A stretch of DNA of 64,000 nt from an uncultured Eubacteriales bacterium (GTDB lineage Bacteria; Bacillota; Clostridia; Oscillospirales; Oscillospiraceae): positions 75,057 through 139,056 of the forward strand of contig CAKTSK010000001.1 in the NCBI GenBank assembly GCA_934597725.1, written 5' to 3'. Below the pieces are notes generated by a model. That model did not search any database. It was not told where the DNA came from and was given only the letters and a program-made list of their open reading frames with translations. Position numbers and translations under genes: made by a program. Below are positions 8,331 through 15,796 of this stretch, piece by piece. Position 1 is the first letter of the stretch; the number at the start of each line of letters is the position of its first letter.

Positions 8331-9704
8331 ATGTTAGGCAACAGCATCAAGAAATTTGCACTCAATCAGGCCTTTTCCTACATCGAAAAGGACCCCATCA
8401 AGAATCTGACCCATGTAATGGACATGGTGGACAAATTCGCCGGCAACGGCCCCCAGTCTTTCCCCCGGCAGCGTCAGGCCATCCGGGACGCCATCAACAA
8501 CGAGGACACCACCGCCCACAAGCTGGTGGTCCGCATGATGACCGAAATGGACCTGGGCTTCACCGAGACCCTGCTGTCCAACCTCTTCCTCAACGCCAGC
8601 ATCACCGGCTGGAAAAAGCAGGACGAGTACCGGGAAAAGTACAACTGCAACGTGCCCTGGGCCATCCTGATGGACCCCACCTCCGCCTGCAACCTCCACT
8701 GCAAGGGCTGCTGGGCCGCCGAGTACGGCAACAAGCTGAACCTGTCCTATGAGGAGATCGACAGCATCATCCGCCAGGGCAAGGAGATGGGCACCTATTT
8801 CTACATCTACACCGGCGGCGAGCCCCTGGTGCGGAAAAAGGACCTGATCAAGATTTGCGAGGCCCACCCCGACGCCATCTTCATGTGCTTCACCAACGCC
8901 ACCCTCATCGACGAGGCCTTCGCCCAGGATATGCTGCGGGTGAAGAACTTCGTCCCCGTCATCAGCGTGGAGGGCTTCGAGGAGGCCACCGACTCCCGCC
9001 GGGGCGACGGCACCTACCAGAAGGTGGTCCGGGCCATGAACCTGCTCAAGAGCAACCGCCTGCCCTTCGGCATCTCCACCTGCTACACCAGCGCCAACAT
9101 CAAGGACGTCAGCACCGAGGCCTATGTGGACCAGCTGGTGGAGTGGGGCGCTTACTTCGTCTGGTACTTCCACTACATGCCCGTGGGCAAGGACGCCGTG
9201 CCGGAGCTGCTGCCCACCCCCGAGCAGAGAGAGTATATGTACCACCAGATCCGGGAGCTGCGGGGCAAGAAGCCCATCTTCATGCTGGACTTCCAGAACG
9301 ACGGCGAGTATGTGGGCGGCTGCATTGCCGGCGGCCGGCGCTACCTGCACATCAACGCCAACGGCGACTGCGACCCCTGCGTGTTCATCCACTATTCCGA
9401 CTCCAACATCCGGGAAAAGACCCTGCTGGAGGCCCTGTGCTCTCCCCTCTTCCGGGCCTATCACGACGGCCAGCCCTTCAACGACAACCACCTGCGGCCC
9501 TGTCCCATGCTGGAAAACCCGGAGAAGCTGCGGGAGCTGGTCCACAAGTCCGGCGCGCACCCCAGCGACGTGACCGCCCTGGAGGATGTGGACGACCTGT
9601 GCGCCAAGTGCGACAGCTACGCCGAGAACTGGAAGCCCACCGCTGACCACCTGTGGGCCTGCTCTCATGGCTGCGCTTCCTGCCAGCAGGACAGCGACAA
9701 GTGA
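8331..9704 (+). CDS. radical SAM/SPASM-like protein
   Basis: A 457-aa enzyme. The first 105 residues are a helical extension; Cys120, Cys124 and Cys127 (CNLHCKGC) bind the S-adenosylmethionine [4Fe-4S] cluster, followed by YTGGEPL (~160). The C-terminal third has further Cys groups (GGC, CDPC, CPM, CAKC and the final CSHGCASC) consistent with auxiliary clusters of the SPASM/twitch type. No precursor peptide gene is visible nearby, so a peptide-maturase role is not supported; the reaction is unknown. Leader and promoter suggest regulated, strong expression. GGGAGGAA precedes the ATG. Confidence 0.88.
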   Translation: MLGNSIKKFALNQAFSYIEKDPIKNLTHVMDMVDKFAGNGPQSFPRQRQAIRDAINNEDTTAHKLVVRMMTEMDLGFTETLLSNLFLNASITGWKKQDEYREKYNCNVPWAILMDPTSACNLHCKGCWAAEYGNKLNLSYEEIDSIIRQGKEMGTYFYIYTGGEPLVRKKDLIKICEAHPDAIFMCFTNATLIDEAFAQDMLRVKNFVPVISVEGFEEATDSRRGDGTYQKVVRAMNLLKSNRLPFGISTCYTSANIKDVSTEAYVDQLVEWGAYFVWYFHYMPVGKDAVPELLPTPEQREYMYHQIRELRGKKPIFMLDFQNDGEYVGGCIAGGRRYLHINANGDCDPCVFIHYSDSNIREKTLLEALCSPLFRAYHDGQPFNDNHLRPCPMLENPEKLRELVHKSGAHPSDVTALEDVDDLCAKCDSYAENWKPTADHLWACSHGCASCQQDSDK

Positions 9705-9722
9705 TTGTTCACGATTTATTCG

Positions 9723-9810
9723 TTGTTATTTTCCAAGAAATTTAGTATACTATCCTTTGGCTGCAAAGACCGGAGGCCCACGGGTTCGCGCCCTCGGGTC
9801 TCCGGTCTTT
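9723..9810 (+). promoter_or_regulatory. promoter plus hairpin leader of the P-type ATPase
   Basis: TTGTTA (9723-9728), 17-bp spacer and TATACT (9746-9751). The predicted transcript then folds into a strong hairpin: AAAGACCGGAG (9765-9775) with CTCCGGTCTTT (9800-9810), followed shortly by T5. It may be a leader attenuator, or a terminator for the radical SAM gene. Confidence 0.6.
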
Positions 9811-9841
9811 CGGACTTTTTCCAGAAAGGGAGGCCTGTCTC

Positions 9842-12226
9842 ATGCCGTCACTGCAACAGCCTCCCGGCCAGCAGGGGCCGGGACTTTCCAGCGCACAGGT
9901 CCAACAGCGGGTCCAGGCCGGCCTGACCAACACGCCGCCGGACTCCCCCACCAAAACCGTCCAGAAGATCATCCTGGAAAACCTGTTCTCCTTTTTCAAC
10001 CTGATCTTTTTCGTCATCGCCGGCTTTCTCATCGCCGTAGGCTCCTTCGGGGAGCTGATCTTCCTGCTGGTGGTGGCCGCCAACACCGCCATCGGCATCA
10101 TCCAGGAGCTGCACGCCAAAAAGAAGCTGGACAGTCTGTCCCTTCTCTCCGCCCCCCAGGCCAAGGCGGTCCGGGACGGCACCCTATGCAGTGTCTACAC
10201 CCGGGATCTGGTCCGGGATGACCTGGTCCTCTTCTCCGCCGGCAACCAGATCTGCGCCGACGCCAAGGTGGTCTCCGGCTCGGTCCAGGTCAATGAATCC
10301 CTGCTCACCGGCGAGTCGGACGAGATCGCCAAAGGGGTGGGCAGCGAGCTGCTCTCGGGCAGCTTCGTGGTCTCCGGCCAGTGCTACGCCGTCCTCACCC
10401 GGGTGGGGGCGGACTCCTACGCAGCCAAGCTCACCAGCGAGGCCCAGAAGTCCAAGAAAAGTCACCTGCCGGGGATGATGCGCTCCCTGAACCGGCTGCT
10501 CATCGCCATCGGCATCCTCATCGTCCCCATCGGGGGGCTGCTCTTCTACCGCCAGACCTCCCTGCTGGGCCTGTCCATCAAGGAGGGGGTCGAGAGCACT
10601 GCCGCCGCCGTCATCGGCATGATCCCCGAGGGGCTGTACCTCATGGTCAGCCTGGCCCTGGCAGCCAGCGTGCTGCGGCTGGCCACCACCAAAAACACCT
10701 TGGTGCAGGACCTGAAATGCACCGAGACCCTGGCCCGGGTGGACGTGCTGTGCGTGGACAAGACGGGCACCGTCACCCAGCCGGAGATGGTCTATCAGGG
10801 GCTGCTCCCCCTGACCGGCGACGCCGACGAGGAGGCCCTGACCCGACAGCTGACGGACTTCGTGTCCAACATGGCCCCGGACAACGAGACCATGCAGGCC
10901 CTCCAGAACGCCCTGCACGCGGACGACGCCCGCAAGGCCCAGCAGGTGCTGGGCTTCTCCTCCGAGACCAAATACAGCGCCGTGGCCTACAGCCCCGAGG
11001 ACGCCTATGTCCTGGGGGCGCCGGAGTTCATCCTGGGCCAGGAGGGCTACGCCCCCTACCGGGCCCGGGCCGAACAGGCCATGGCCGACGGCAGCCGGGT
11101 GCTGCTCTTCGCCGCCTGCCGCCCCGGCCCCAATGGCCGGGGGATCGCCGATCCGGTCCCGCTGTCCTTCGTGCTGCTGCACAACCCCGTGCGGGAAAAC
11201 GCCAAAGAGACCTTTGCCTACTTCCACGACCAGGGGGTGACGGTCAAGGTCATCTCCGGGGACAACCCGGTCACCGTGGCCGCTGCGGCCCGGCAGGCGG
11301 GCATCCAGGGGGCGGACAAGTATGTGGACGCCTCCACCCTGGAGACCTACGAGGACATTGAGGCCGCCTGCGAGGAATACAACGTCTTTGGCCGGGTGCG
11401 CCCCAACCAGAAAAAACTGCTGGTCCAGGCCCTGCAAAGCCACAAGCACACCGTGGCCATGACCGGCGACGGCGTCAACGACGTGCTGGCCCTGAAGGAG
11501 GCCGACTGCAGCGTGGCCATGGCCTCCGGCAGCGACGTGGCCGCCCAGATCTCCGACCTGGTCCTCATGGACAGCGACTTTGCCGCCATGCCCTCTGTGG
11601 TGGCCGAGGGGCGGCGGGTGATCAACAACATTGAGCGGGCGGCCTCGCTGTATCTGGTGAAAAATATCTTTTCCCTCATCCTGGCCATCATCTCCATCAC
11701 GGCCGTCTTTTCCTATCCCCTCACCCCCTCTCAGCTGACCCTGATGAGCCTGCTGGCCATCGGCATCCCCTCGCTGATCCTGGCTCTGGAGCCCAACGAG
11801 AACCTGGTCACCGGGAACTTCCTCCGCAACGCCATCGTCCGGGCGCTGCCGGCGGCGCTGACGGACCTGTTCATCATCATCTTCGTCCTGCTCTTCCAGA
11901 AAGCCTTCCAGATGGGCAACGACGAGATCTCCACCATCACGGCGCTGCTGGTGACCATCGTCGGGTTCTTCATGCTCTGGCGGGTGGCCAAGCCCCTGAA
12001 CCGGCTGCACCTGGGCATGATGGGCGGGCTGGTCCTGGCGCTGCTGCTGATCATCCTGTTCCTGCCGGGCGCCTTCTCTCTGACTCCCCTGTCCTTCGGC
12101 GGCGGGCTGGTGCTGACGGTGTTCGTGCTGCTCATCCCCTCCGTCCACTGGCTGCTGACCAAGGCCCTGGAAGGACTGGACCTCTTCTTCCACCGTCTGC
12201 ATCTGGGCGGACGGCGGCAGTCCTGA
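9842..12226 (+). CDS. cation-translocating P-type ATPase (CtpE-like, probably Ca2+/Mg2+)
   Basis: A 794-aa P-type ATPase in the inner membrane. Visible motifs: LLTGESDEIAKG (actuator), GMIPEGLYLMVSLAL (transmembrane 4 ion site), CVDKTGTVTQ with the phosphorylated Asp (~304), KYSAVAY (nucleotide domain), ISGDNPVTV and GDGVNDVLALKEADCSVAM (hinge). Four to six C-terminal membrane helices follow. The PEGL membrane motif and VARVDVLC context resemble the mycobacterial calcium transporter CtpE more than metal-exporting P1B pumps; there are no N-terminal metal-binding CxxC domains. Ion specificity is inference. ATG at 9842 follows GGGAGG. Monocistronic. Confidence 0.88.
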   Translation: MPSLQQPPGQQGPGLSSAQVQQRVQAGLTNTPPDSPTKTVQKIILENLFSFFNLIFFVIAGFLIAVGSFGELIFLLVVAANTAIGIIQELHAKKKLDSLSLLSAPQAKAVRDGTLCSVYTRDLVRDDLVLFSAGNQICADAKVVSGSVQVNESLLTGESDEIAKGVGSELLSGSFVVSGQCYAVLTRVGADSYAAKLTSEAQKSKKSHLPGMMRSLNRLLIAIGILIVPIGGLLFYRQTSLLGLSIKEGVESTAAAVIGMIPEGLYLMVSLALAASVLRLATTKNTLVQDLKCTETLARVDVLCVDKTGTVTQPEMVYQGLLPLTGDADEEALTRQLTDFVSNMAPDNETMQALQNALHADDARKAQQVLGFSSETKYSAVAYSPEDAYVLGAPEFILGQEGYAPYRARAEQAMADGSRVLLFAACRPGPNGRGIADPVPLSFVLLHNPVRENAKETFAYFHDQGVTVKVISGDNPVTVAAAARQAGIQGADKYVDASTLETYEDIEAACEEYNVFGRVRPNQKKLLVQALQSHKHTVAMTGDGVNDVLALKEADCSVAMASGSDVAAQISDLVLMDSDFAAMPSVVAEGRRVINNIERAASLYLVKNIFSLILAIISITAVFSYPLTPSQLTLMSLLAIGIPSLILALEPNENLVTGNFLRNAIVRALPAALTDLFIIIFVLLFQKAFQMGNDEISTITALLVTIVGFFMLWRVAKPLNRLHLGMMGGLVLALLLIILFLPGAFSLTPLSFGGGLVLTVFVLLIPSVHWLLTKALEGLDLFFHRLHLGGRRQS

Positions 12227-12251
12227 GGGCTTCCCCACACACAGACAAAAC

Positions 12252-12280
12252 AAACCCAGCGGCAGAGGCCGCTGGGTTTT
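12252..12280 (+). terminator. intrinsic terminator after the P-type ATPase
   Basis: AAACCCAGCGGC, loop AGAG, GCCGCTGGGTTT and a T run. It also ends the convergent XRE gene. Confidence 0.88.
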
Positions 12281-12286
12281 TGTCGT

Positions 12287-12505
12287 TCACCGCTGGGGTC
12301 CCGGCCGGTCGGTCCGTTCCAACAGATAGTCTGTGCTGACCTGATAGAAATCCGCCAGGGCACACAGGACCCATGGCGGGATCATGCGCTGCCCGCTTTC
12401 GTAATAGGCATAGGTCCGCTGGGGGACGTTGATCGCCGCGCCCACCTGCGCTTGGGTCAGATCGTGGTCCTCCCGCAGTTCTCGAATCCGTCGATATTGT
12501 GCCAC
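12287..12505 (-). CDS. XRE-family regulator (72 aa)
   Basis: Small Cro/CI-type HTH: RIRELREDHDLTQAQVGAAI, recognition helix around PQRTYAYYESGQR, then a conserved ALADFYQVSTDYLLERTD tail typical of SOS-independent XRE repressors. I place the start at GTG 12505 rather than the upstream ATG at 12538, because the 13-mer CTTTTGGTGATAC ends 2 nt before this GTG and a second XRE gene at 60509-60712 has the identical 13-mer just before its ATG. GGTGAT matches the 3' part of the extended Shine-Dalgarno sequence. Divergent to a small gene and flanked by inverted repeats, so probably autoregulated. Confidence 0.8.
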   Translation of the reverse strand: MAQYRRIRELREDHDLTQAQVGAAINVPQRTYAYYESGQRMIPPWVLCALADFYQVSTDYLLERTDRPGPQR

Positions 12506-12521
12506 GTGTATCACCAAAAGC

Positions 12522-12580
12522 AGTATAGTTCTGAACAATTTGTTCTATTGACATTTTGATTGTTTTGTTCTAAACCGAAC
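12522..12580. promoter_or_regulatory. divergent control region with two GAAC/GTTC inverted repeats
   Basis: Two likely operators: GAACAATTTGTTC (12533-12545, perfect) and GTTC-N6-GAAC (12567-12580). They bracket a plus-strand promoter candidate TTGACA (12548-12553)-N17-TAAACC (12571-12576), and the first lies upstream of a minus-strand -10 TATACT (12522-12527) for the XRE gene. Confidence 0.6.
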
Positions 12581-12613
12581 CACATCCCATCCACACATCC
12601 AGGAGGTGAACCC

Positions 12614-12780
12614 ATGACAGACTACAAAAAATGTATCTCACAATGATCCGGGCTACCGAAGATGCCATCCGCACACTGATTGCCGCACAGCAAGCATGTG
12701 AAGAACTTTATCTTCGCGAAGAAGAAACGACACCTCCAGTGCTTCCGCTGCCAAATCAGCAGCATCGCAATGACCCGTGA
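12614..12780 (+). pseudogene. small conserved-type protein gene split by a one-base shift at an A6 run
   Basis: AGGAGGTGA (12601-12609) is ideally placed for ATG 12614, which reads MTDYKKCISQ and stops at 12644-12646. The next frame, from 12631 (or the ATG at 12643 that overlaps the stop as ATGA), reads MYLTMIRATEDAIRTLIAAQ and continues to a TGA at 12780. Adding one A to the A6 tract at 12626-12631 would join them into one protein starting MTDYKKMYLTMIRATEDAIR, which resembles small Clostridia proteins often found next to XRE genes in mobile elements. It is a frameshifted gene, a programmed or transcriptional slip, or a sequencing error. Divergent from the XRE gene, sharing its control region. 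Confidence 0.6.
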
Positions 12781-12819
12781 GCTATCCCCCTCCCGACCAA
12801 AAAACAAACCAAATAAAAA

Positions 12820-12862
12820 GTTACCGAGAACCGCCTGAAATTGTGGTTCTCGGTAACTTTTT
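12820..12862 (+). terminator. intrinsic terminator
   Basis: GTTACCGAGAACC (12820-12832) and GGTTCTCGGTAAC (12845-12857) form a perfect 13-bp stem followed by T5. Confidence 0.88.
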
Positions 12863-13083
12863 CGTTCGTAACTTCCTGCCCAAGGCTGAAAACTCTTTTT
12901 TGCAACAGAACTTGAGAAAAGACTACTCGCTGTGGGTAGGGTGCAGACTTGAAAAAACTCTACAATAAAACTGCCATATACAAGACGGACTCAAAGAAAT
13001 TTGACAGAACCTGTGCGCGGCGTAAAATCCCCGCACCAGCACCAAAAGAAAGGGTGCCTTCCATAAAACATGGAACACAAGCG
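12863..13083. other. 220-bp gap, no gene recognised
   Basis: AT-richer than the surroundings (A tracts, TACAAT at about 12960) and without a credible reading frame. It is closed by terminators on both sides, so a small RNA is possible, but I recognise no family. Confidence 0.4.
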
Positions 13084-13117
13084 AAAAAGCGGAGCGGCAA
13101 AAGCCGCTCCGCTTTTT
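13084..13117. terminator. bidirectional terminator downstream of ackA
   Basis: AAAAAGCGGAGCGGC (13084-13098), loop AAAA, GCCGCTCCGCTTTTT (13103-13117): perfect 15-bp stem with A and T tails on either side. Confidence 0.9.
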
Positions 13118-13154
13118 AAATCATTTCGGTGGGGATCGGAACCGCGCCGTTGGC

Positions 13155-14375
13155 TCAGGCCTCTTCGGCTGCGGCAGCAGCGTGCTCCCGGACCAGCTTG
13201 GCGGTGTCCAGTGCGATGACCAGCTCCTCGTTGGTGGGGATGAGGAGGATCTTGTTGGGGGAATCGTCGGTGGAGAGGATGGCTTCCTTGCCGCGGACGT
13301 TGTTCTTCTCGGGGTCCATCTTCAGGCCCAGGAACTCCAGGCCCTCCACGATCTTGGCACGCAGGGTGGCGGAGTTCTCGCCCACGCCGGCGGTGAAGAC
13401 CACGGCGTCCAGGCCGCCCATGGCAGCGGCGCAGGAGCCGATGCGCTTGGTGACCTTGTAGCAGAAGACGTCGATGGCCAGCTGAGCGCGCTCGTTGCCC
13501 TCGGCAGCGGCGGTCTCCAGGTCACGGAAGTCGGAGGAGACGCCGGAGATGCCCAGCACGCCGGACTCCTTGTTCAGGGCGCTCTCCACGCGCTTGCCGG
13601 AGTAGCCGCGCTGGTCCACGATGTACTCGGTGATGGCAGCGTCGATGGCGCCGGCACGGGTGCCCATGGGCAGGCCGTCCTGGGGGGTGAAGCCCATGGA
13701 GGTGTCGATGGACTTGCCGAACTTCACCGAGCAGGTGGAAGCGCCGTTGCCCAGGTGGCAGGTGGCGATACGCAGCTCCTCGATGGGGCGGCCCAGCATC
13801 TCAGCGGCGCGCTGGGAGACATACTTGTGGGAGGTGCCGTGGAAGCCATAGCGGCGGACCTTATTCTCGGTGTACCAGCGGTAGGGCACGGCGTAGATGT
13901 AAGCCTTGGGGGGCATGGTCTGGTGGAAGGCGGTGTCGAACACGGCCACCATGGGGGTGTTGGGCATGACGTCCTTGCAGGCCTCGATGCCGGTGATGTT
14001 GGCGGGGTTGTGCAGGGGGGCCAGGGGGATGCAGGCGCGGATGCCGTCCATGACCTTCCGGTCGATGATGACGGAGTCGGTGAACTCCTCGCCGCCGTGG
14101 ACCACACGGTGGCCCACCGCGTCGATCTCGGACATGTCGGTGATCACGCCGTAGTAGTTGTGGGTCAGCACTTCCATGACCAGCTTGATGGCAGCCTCGT
14201 GGTCGGGCATGTAGCGGTCGGCGTCATAGACGTCCTTGCCGGTGGGGGTGTGCTTGATGTGGCCGTCGATGCCGATGCGCTCGCACAGGCCCTTGGCCAG
14301 CACTTCCTTGGTATCGGGGTCCAGCAGCTGATACTTCAGGGAAGAGCTGCCTGCATTGATAACCAGAACTTTCAT
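13155..14375 (-). CDS. ackA: acetate kinase
   Basis: A 406-aa acetate kinase, converting acetyl phosphate and ADP into acetate and ATP (or the reverse) in the cytoplasm; the energy-yielding last step of acetate fermentation. Family motifs are VINAGSSSLKYQL at residues 4-16, GHRVVHGGE (~85), FDTAFHQTMP (~150), CHLGNGAS (~208), MGFTPQDGLPMGTRAG (~225) and FTAGVGENS (~330). Length matches the family. Phosphotransacetylase (pta) is not adjacent, unlike in many bacteria. A promoter lies at 14463-14491. Divergent from tmcAL, an acetate-using enzyme. Confidence 0.97.
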   Translation of the reverse strand: MKVLVINAGSSSLKYQLLDPDTKEVLAKGLCERIGIDGHIKHTPTGKDVYDADRYMPDHEAAIKLVMEVLTHNYYGVITDMSEIDAVGHRVVHGGEEFTDSVIIDRKVMDGIRACIPLAPLHNPANITGIEACKDVMPNTPMVAVFDTAFHQTMPPKAYIYAVPYRWYTENKVRRYGFHGTSHKYVSQRAAEMLGRPIEELRIATCHLGNGASTCSVKFGKSIDTSMGFTPQDGLPMGTRAGAIDAAITEYIVDQRGYSGKRVESALNKESGVLGISGVSSDFRDLETAAAEGNERAQLAIDVFCYKVTKRIGSCAAAMGGLDAVVFTAGVGENSATLRAKIVEGLEFLGLKMDPEKNNVRGKEAILSTDDSPNKILLIPTNEELVIALDTAKLVREHAAAAAEEA

Positions 14376-14462
14376 GGTGTTTCCTCTCCTTTATGAATTC
14401 CTCGAATTTCGATGGTACTTGCTTGTCGCCCCCGTTGGGGGTAAAATAGTTCATACACGTTT

Positions 14463-14491
14463 ATCTTATCCCATTTTGCCCGAAAGGACAA
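14463..14491 (-). promoter_or_regulatory. promoter of ackA
   Basis: Read on the minus strand: TTGTCC (14491-14486), 17-bp spacer, TAAGAT (14468-14463). Confidence 0.6.
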
Positions 14492-14538
14492 CTGTTTTTT
14501 CCCCAAATTTCAAGTTTTTTGGAAAGCGAGGTTGGGCT

Positions 14539-15759
14539 ATGCGTACAATCGGCATCGTCGCGGAATACAATCCCTTCCACAGCGGTCACGGCAGTCATCT
14601 GGCGGCCCTGCAGCAGACCTTCGGCCCCGGCTGCGCCATCGTCTGCGCCATGAGCGGCAACTGGGTCCAGCGGGGCCAGCCCGCCCTGGCGGACAAGTGG
14701 ACCCGGGCGGCGCTGGCCCTCTCCCACGGCGTGGATCTGGTGCTGGAGCTGCCCACCCTCTGGGCCGCGGCCTCCGCCGAAGCCTTTGCCCGGGGCGGGG
14801 TGGGCGTGCTGGCGGCGGCCGGGGTGGTGGACACCCTCAGCTTTGGCAGCGAAGCCGGCGCCCTCTCCCCCCTCCGGCAGGTGGCGGACTGCCTGCACAC
14901 CCCTGCCTGGCAGGCCGCGCTGCACGACGGGCTGGACCGGGGCCTCTCCTTCCCTGCCGCCCGGCAGCAGGCCGCCCGGGCGCTGGTGGGAGAGGCGGCC
15001 GACTGTCTCTCCCTGCCCAACAACAACCTGGGGGTGGAATATCTGCTGGCCCTGGAGGCCCTGGGCAGCACCATCGTCCCCCACACCCTGCCCCGGCAGG
15101 GAGCGGGCCACGACCAGGCGCCCCAGGCGGGCCACTCCTCTGCCTCCTGGCTGCGCCAGCAGATCCTGGCAGAGGACCCGACGCCGCTGGCCCCCTACCT
15201 CTCTCCCCCAGAGGAGGAGATCCTGCGGGCCGATCCTGCCAGCCTGACCGCCTGCACCCTTGGGGTCCTGGCCCGGCTGCGGACCCTGTCGGAGGCCGAC
15301 TTCGCCCGGCTTCCCGACTGCGGGGAGGGGCTCAGCCACCGGTTCTTCCGGGCGGCGCAGAGTGCCGTCTCCCTGCCGGATCTGTACGCTCAGGTGCAGA
15401 GCAAGCGCTATCCTCTGGCCCGGGTGCGGCGGCTGGTGCTGTGGGCGTTTCTGGGGCTGCGGGCCGATGACCGGCCGGCCGGCCTGCCCTATCTCCGGGT
15501 GCTGGGGTTCTCCCCTCGCGGCCAGGAGCTGCTGCGGCAGATGAAAACGGCGGCAGCGCTGCCGGTGCTGGTCAAGCCTGCCCACGCCGCCCGGCTGGCG
15601 GACCCCGCCGCGCGCCGGGTCTTCGAGCTGGAAGCCCGCTGCACCGCCCTATATGATCTGTGCCGGAAGAATTTCGGCCGCACGCCGGGGCCGACGGAAT
15701 ATGCCCGGTCTCCGGTCCGCTGGGACCCTGGCGCAACAGCAAAAGGACACCGACCCTAA
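14539..15759 (+). CDS. tmcAL: tRNA(Met) cytidine acetate ligase
   Basis: A 406-aa TmcAL (formerly YlbM) protein, which uses ATP and acetate to make N4-acetylcytidine at the wobble base of elongator tRNA-Met. The nucleotidyltransferase start IGIVAEYNPFHSGHGSHL (residues 4-21, HxGH-like motif), CAMSGNWVQRGQPALADKW (~38) and VDLVLELPTLWAAASAEAFA (~65) are diagnostic; FGSEAG and LPNNNLGVEYL follow. The start is at ATG 14539; upstream in-frame sequence lies in the ackA promoter. Its stop codon falls inside the terminator stem. Divergent neighbour ackA makes its substrate. Confidence 0.93.
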   Translation: MRTIGIVAEYNPFHSGHGSHLAALQQTFGPGCAIVCAMSGNWVQRGQPALADKWTRAALALSHGVDLVLELPTLWAAASAEAFARGGVGVLAAAGVVDTLSFGSEAGALSPLRQVADCLHTPAWQAALHDGLDRGLSFPAARQQAARALVGEAADCLSLPNNNLGVEYLLALEALGSTIVPHTLPRQGAGHDQAPQAGHSSASWLRQQILAEDPTPLAPYLSPPEEEILRADPASLTACTLGVLARLRTLSEADFARLPDCGEGLSHRFFRAAQSAVSLPDLYAQVQSKRYPLARVRRLVLWAFLGLRADDRPAGLPYLRVLGFSPRGQELLRQMKTAAALPVLVKPAHAARLADPAARRVFELEARCTALYDLCRKNFGRTPGPTEYARSPVRWDPGATAKGHRP

Positions 15760-15778
15760 CAGGGCCGGTGTCCTTTTT
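15741..15778. terminator. shared terminator of tmcAL and fhs
   Basis: AAAAGGACACCG-A-CCCT and AGGG-C-CGGTGTCCTTTT form a long stem with one mismatch and T5/A4 tails; it serves the convergent genes on both strands. Confidence 0.85.
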
Positions 15779-15796
15779 CTATGGGTGCAGCGAGGC

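Noticed and set aside
10184..12253. 689-codon antisense frame opposite the P-type ATPase
   Set aside because: Low-complexity composition, shadow of the ATPase gene.
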